Below are positions 59,692 to 64,000 of a stretch of 64,000 bases of DNA, piece after piece. The notes beneath the pieces were generated by a model. The model was not told the origin of the DNA and made no database searches. It saw only the letters and a program-made list of their open reading frames with translations. Within the stretch, counting starts at the first letter, position 1. Every line of letters starts with the position of its first letter. The stretch is from Diplosphaera chodatii (lineage: Eukaryota; Chlorophyta; Trebouxiophyceae; Prasiolales; Stichococcaceae). Both the position numbers and the translations under genes were made by a program. Location: contig JAALGY010000032.1 of NCBI GenBank assembly GCA_032358165.1, positions 1,984,001 through 2,048,000 on the forward strand. Reading direction: 5' to 3'.

Positions 59692-60070
59692 ACTTTGACT
59701 GTCGTGCCTTAGCACTACGTTTTGATACTGATAGGACTAGCTCAAGTCTCGGACCCCACAGTTGCTGATCATAGATGCTTGGTACTGGCACATGTACTGC
59801 AATTGCCACGGCTGAGTCATGTTCATTCCAGATTCACAATGGCTAATTCGCCTTACAGCGTTATAGCATAGAAGCGTCCCCGGACATCACAAAGCAGACG
59901 TAATATCACTTTGCTCCGCAAACAGCAAGCGCTGGAACAACATTCCTTCACTACCACAATTGTCCACGCTGCCGCACATCTGCCGCAGCACCAACTGTGT
60001 CTCGTTCGAATTGCTTTTTTCATGGACCATCCGCTTGACTGCTGTTCACGGCTCACATGCCTTCAATGAC
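59692..60070. other. Intergenic between the coiled-coil gene and the methyltransferase
   Basis: 379 nt, AT-richer than the exons. Holds the 3' end of one gene and the promoter of the next on the same strand. Nothing specific seen. Confidence 0.4.
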
Positions 60071-61493
60071 ATGATGCAAATGCGTCTCCACGCCGCAAAG
60101 CTAGACTTGCAGCCGTCGCTGCCACCGCGATCCGCCAGCGCGCCGTCGGCTCGACGCTGCAGCAGGCATCAGCGACGATGTTCACTGCCGACCTGCCATG
60201 CCGCGCAAGAGCAACGCGTGCTGCCTCCCCTTGAGGCGAGCCGGCAGCTGGCGGCGCTTCGTGCGGCGGAGGTGCACAGGGCGGAGCCGCGCTTCCTGGA
60301 CCCGCTTGCTGAGGCCCTCATTGTAAGCCCTGCAGCTCCTGGCAGCCGCAGGACTTTCAATAACAGAGCGACTGGACTCTACATGAGCTCTGCACAATGT
60401 TTGCGCAGGCTGACGGCCAGAGCAGGTGCGCTGTTGGAGATGCCGACGCCGCTGCCACAGCCTTTCTGGACGAGCAGCTGCTCAGAGGCGTGGACATCGT
60501 CAACATGGACCTGCGCCAGGAGTACAGGCAGGCGAGTGTTGGCAACGTTGCACATGTCAGCAGCGTGTCGTGGCAGCACTGCTGCAAGTCGCAGGCGCGC
60601 ATGTGCTGAACCGATGCTGTCACAGGTGGTGCTGCTGGGGTGCGGCATGGACACCCGGCCATTCCGGCTGGGCTGGCCGCCAGGCACGCTGCTGTTCCTG
60701 CTGGCGCCAGGGGAGGTGCACGCAGCAGCGGAGCAGGCGCTCAGGGCTGCGGGCGCCGCCGTGCCGGGCGGCTGCCTGCTGCGGCGGGTGCCCATCGACC
60801 TCGAGGTGCGCAGGAGCCCCACACATGCCGGCGTTTACATGTGGGGCGCATGATCCAACGCCGGCATGGAGTGGATGCTCACTACTGATGTGCGCAGGGC
60901 GACGTGGGCGACTTTGGCATGGCGCTGGAGGTGGCCGGCTACCGGGGCGACCGCCTGTCCATCTGGGGCCTGCAGGTGCGCCCGCATGCCTGGAGCCTCC
61001 GACGAGGCGGACCGTCATTATACCGCAGGTTCAGTCCTGATGGGCCGCCCTGCGCACCAACCTCGGCTTGCATGCGGTGCGCATGCAGGGTCTGACGCAC
61101 CTGGGGCTGCGGGCGGAGCAGGTCAGCATGCTGCTGGCACATGCAGCCAACATGGCGGCGCTGTACAGCCTGTTCGTCGGCCAGCTGCCGCCCGCGACCA
61201 GGGCGCAGGCCACCGAATGGCTGGCGCAGGCCGGCCTGCTCGGCCGCCTGATCGAGCCATGTGCTGAACACGGTGTGCAGCCAGACGTCGTGCCAGGCAG
61301 CAGTGGCTGGGGTCTTGACAGCCATGCCATCGCATCACAGCATCGGCAAGAGCCGACGGCAGACAGCGAAGCCATTCCACGGCTCTTCTCCGGGCAGCAG
61401 CAGCGTCTGTCACTGCCACAGATGCGGCTGTACAACAGCCACGTCCTGGCGGGCGAAGAAGCCAATGAGGACTTCGAGGGTAATTTCAGCTGA
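60071..61493 (+). CDS. SAM-dependent methyltransferase, leucine carboxyl methyltransferase (PPM/LCMT) family
   Basis: The first exon has an Arg/Ser-rich leader (possible organelle signal), then LPPLEASRQLAALRAAEVHR and F.DPLAEALI, typical of the LCM family opening. The next exon gives ATAFLDEQLLRGVDIVN. SAM motif I is VVLLGCGMDTRPFRLGWPPG (about 60625-60680), close to the family consensus LGxGxDTRxxRL. The following strand is LLFLLAPGEVHAAAEQAL, where many bacterial members have FEVD; the acidic SAM-ribose ligand seems replaced, as also seen in plant relatives I recall. Next are DVGDFGMALEVAGYRGDRLS and WGLQ, then a C-terminal exon with LTHLGLRAEQVSMLLAHAAN and VGQLPPATRAQATEWLAQAG, ending EEANEDFEGNFS. 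Substrate unknown. Three ATGs lie close together at the start; 60071 is the first. Confidence 0.75.
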
Positions 61494-61900
61494 CGTGTCG
61501 TGTGCCATTGAAGCCATCTGACTGTGAGGGCTTGCCTGTGCACGTTAAGGAGGAGGTTAGGGGGAGGTGTGGTTGTCACAGCTGCTGCCGGCTCGTGTCT
61601 TTCAAGATCCATATGTCATGCCTCACACACTCCCACACTCAACAGGCACAGCCTGAGCATAATCCCCAGTATGCGACGCCGTCCAAACACAGCGCAGCAT
61701 GTTGCCAGCCTTGAGACAACGCCAGCTTGCACTGCAAGCTGGCGCAGCCATACAGATGGTACAGTGAACGTCAAATACAGTTCCGAAATTGCGAATTCCC
61801 CTGGCCTCAAGAGCCACACATCGCTACCTATGCTGCAAAGGTGGGCTATGACGAACCCCCGCCGCTTCTGAGCTAGCATTATCTTCTGCCGCTGCCATCA
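61494..61900. other. Convergent intergenic region (3' ends)
   Basis: 407 nt between the ends of the methyltransferase gene and the plastid-type orphan gene. No supported exon. Confidence 0.5.
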
Positions 61901-63622
61901 CTACAGGCATGCACGCGACAGCTCCTGGTGTGCCTGATCGCCCTCGCACATCTTGGTGAGCGTGTACGAGGTGCACTGGCAGTCGGCGGCTGTGCTGGAC
62001 ACGGTCTTGAGGACATAGCAGCCCTCCATGCCGCCCTGCTCCCGCGACTGCACGACCACACCCCACAGCCGCTGCAGCTGCCCATCGCTCGCGCTGCCCG
62101 CCCGCACATGGCCCTGCATAACGTGTGATGTGCTTCAGCACGGCAGGGCACTTGAAGTAGGACGGTCAACGAGCGTTACGCACTTTTATAAGAAAGCCCT
62201 GCAGTAGGTGCTGACACCAGCATACGCACGGGCACATCCACAAGGCAATCACAAGATCGGCACACGGACCCACCTCTGGCAGCTGGTCGGGGTGCACGGA
62301 CTCATGGCCTCCGTGCCGAAGCGGCGCATAGGGCACAATCTGGGAGGCCTTTGCATAGCCGTGCTTGAATGCCTCCGCGTGCTGCGCGCTGTCCAGCGAC
62401 GCGCCCACGGAGCTGAACGAATCAAACTGCTGGGATGGCCCCATCAGGCTGTGGCCATGGTCCATCTCTGGCGGATGGTCGTCGCAGCAGCTGCCGATGC
62501 GGCCCTCAAGCACAGGGGCTGCCTCTCTGCCTGCACAAATGTGTGAAAATGCCAGCTCAAGACACTTTGCAGTTTTTGCGCTTGACCACAGTAGCCTTGC
62601 TGATGGCAGGGCTGCTAGCACGCTGTGTATGCAGCACAGGTGGTGATTTCGGAATACCGGGGTGTACCTGTTGCGACGCCGGTCAAAACCTCCCGTGCCG
62701 TGTCGCAGGCCGCTGCCGCCATGCATGACACCGCTGCATCGTCGTCGCTGACGACCACAGGCGACACATACAGCACGGAGTGTGTGTCTGTGCCAGAGTG
62801 GCTGAGGTGGCGCACGATGCTGTCCCACAGCTGCGCACGGAATACATGGCAGTGAGTGACGCGTGTGCAGCCACCTCATCCTAACATTGACAGTGACTCG
62901 GGCAGCAGTTGCATACAGTGCTGCCGCCACACGTCGCCCAGTTTTGGTGCAACACAGCGTCGGTGGCGGCTGTGGGCACACCTGCGGCGCGTCGCCGACG
63001 GCCGCCGACACGGCGAAGCGCTCCAGGTGGGGCTCGGGGTCCAGGCTGGCGGCCTGCAGGAAGGGCGCCTCCTCCAGGTGGGCGACCGCCTCCCTGATGC
63101 ACGCGTCCAGCCACCGCTGCTGCGGCCGCCGCTGCGGCAGGCGGTACGTCGCCAGGTTGGACATGCCGCTGGGGCTGCCGGCCGCCGCCCGGTTGGGCGA
63201 CGCCCTGGCGGTGCTGTGCGCCGGCGCCGCCACCTCCGCCGTGGCAGCGGCAGCGACTATGTGCCTGGATCACATCAAGACGCGCAGCGATCACACCATT
63301 TCCGATGAGGCCCTTGCAGATGAGCGCCATGGCGTCGCTTGAGCAATGACGATTGAGCTCACGGTGAGGTACCGGAGTTGCACACGTCGGCAGTCGGTGC
63401 GCTGTGTACCCATATGGTCCAGGCAGCCTGATCGTTTGATCAAGGCATGCCAGCAGATCGGCTCAATGCGGACGCCGCGACTCACCGGTGTTGTCGTTGT
63501 CGCTGCGAGGCGGAGCCCGAGGCGCGCAGCCGGGGCCCATCACGTGCGTGGGCAGGGGCTGCACCCGGCTGTTGCCGAGTGGTCCGCAGCCCAGTGCCCG
63601 CTGCGGCGACCGCACCAGCCAT
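61901..63622 (-). CDS. Uncharacterised protein, probably plastid-targeted
   Basis: Exon 1 (from ATG 63622 to a GTGAGT donor at about 63487) encodes an Ala/Arg/Gln-rich, acid-poor leader like a transit peptide. It joins in phase to exon 2 (about 63269-62983), which contains MSNLATYRLPQRRPQQRWLD, CIREAVAHLEEAPFLQAASL and FAVSAAVGDAPQ. Exon 3 (about 62838-62670) gives LWDSIVRHLSHSGTDTHSVL and VSDDDAAVSCMAAAACDTAR. Exon 4 (about 62525-62275) includes DHGHSLMGPSQQFDSFSS. The last exon reads GQLQRLWGVVVQSREQGGME, then GCYVLKTVSS, and ends in a Cys-bearing segment DCQCTSYTLTKMCEG (stop 61901). The C-terminal CxC...Tx(K/R)xC pattern recalls a plant plastid protein group of unknown function, but I cannot name it. 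Confidence 0.6.
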
Positions 63623-64000
63623 GGCACAGCTGGGGACTGCCAAAAGAGCAAGGACAAATGAAGGGACAGGCGTCAAAAGGCCACGGAAGTTGCGCAAGAG
63701 TTTGCTGACAACGGATAGACGCTGCCCAGACCAGCCCGATGCCACCACTGCAGGCTACTAATAAAAACGATCCGCTGTCTAGGTGTAACGCAAGCTATCC
63801 TATTGCCTTCTAGACGCCGTCTGGAGCGGGTGGAAGACGTGCGGTGAGAGTGAATGGCACAAGAATGGCACAAGCCGGGCACGCGTAAGAGATCTCCTCA
63901 GTGACGTTGCACACCACGTGATGCCACATGGCACGGGCAGGGCGCGCCATCGTTCCGACATTCAGGCGGTGACAGGTACTGCCCAACATATCTCGTGCCA
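63623..64000. other. Right-edge intergenic sequence
   Basis: Presumed promoter of the plastid-type orphan gene. A + strand open frame at 63447-63761 lacks splice or family support and overlaps the first exon of that gene. Nothing else seen. Confidence 0.4.

Noticed and set aside
62166..63233. Long open frame on the - strand read as one 355-residue protein
   Set aside because: It runs through several CAG acceptors and GT donors. Its end parts match the plastid-type orphan only in pieces and in different frames. The spliced model explains it better.
1..64000. Mobile elements, CRISPR arrays, viral genes
   Set aside because: No transposase, reverse transcriptase, integrase, long terminal or inverted repeats, spacer arrays or capsid-like frames were seen on either strand.

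Overview
The window is nuclear DNA of a green alga, most likely a chlorophyte and possibly a trebouxiophyte. It is GC-rich and gene-dense, with about 21 protein genes split by many short introns (about 70-250 nt) that end in CAG. Two observations place it in the green lineage: a chloroplast one-helix light-harvesting-like protein, and a RAP-domain protein with the repeat type typical of algal organelle RNA factors. I see no rRNA, tRNA, transposon, CRISPR array or prokaryotic operon.

Layout, left to right (- or + is the strand). An uncharacterised helical protein runs off the left edge (-, 1-1966). Then come a plant-type MATE transporter (+, 2978-6153), a RAP-domain repeat protein (+, 6834-11192), an ERV/thioredoxin hybrid of the PDIL5-3/5-4 type (-, 15102-11865), and an SR-like protein with two RRMs (+, 15796-18591). 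Next are tRNA-His guanylyltransferase THG1 (-, 20611-19236), an ABHD13/WAV2-type hydrolase (+, 21098-23146), a one-helix protein (+, 23403-23771), a TBC-domain Rab-GAP (-, 28268-24083) and a small orphan (-, 29722-29336). The middle holds ARMC8/GID5 (+, 30598-33955), a Qbc SNAP-type SNARE (-, 37149-35115), a SUV39-type SET methyltransferase (-, 38625-37493) and WDR26/GID7 (+, 39013-42417). The right part holds a family-X DNA polymerase (-, 46917-42830), TBL2 (-, 49250-47134), an NSDHL-type sterol dehydrogenase (+, 50363-52254), coatomer epsilon (-, 54169-52478), a membrane/coiled-coil/TPR-like orphan (+, 55207-59691), a PPM-family methyltransferase (+, 60071-61493) and a probably plastid-targeted orphan (-, 63622-61901).

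Most genes are unrelated housekeeping functions: secretory pathway (PDIL5, SNAP, COPE, TBC, TBL2), RNA (THG1, SR-like, RAP), chromatin/DNA (SET, Pol X) and sterol synthesis. Two stand out together: ARMC8 and WDR26 are both subunits of the CTLH/GID ubiquitin ligase and lie about 5 kb apart on the same strand. The polymerase is also notable because splice phases fuse an FHA-like domain to BRCT and Pol X domains.

Exon models were built by eye from splice signals, reading phase and family alignment. For MATE, THG1, NSDHL, COPE, SNAP and Pol X, every junction was checked and total coding length is a multiple of three. Other genes are given as outer limits with key exons, and start codons are least certain. 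No transcript data or database search was available.
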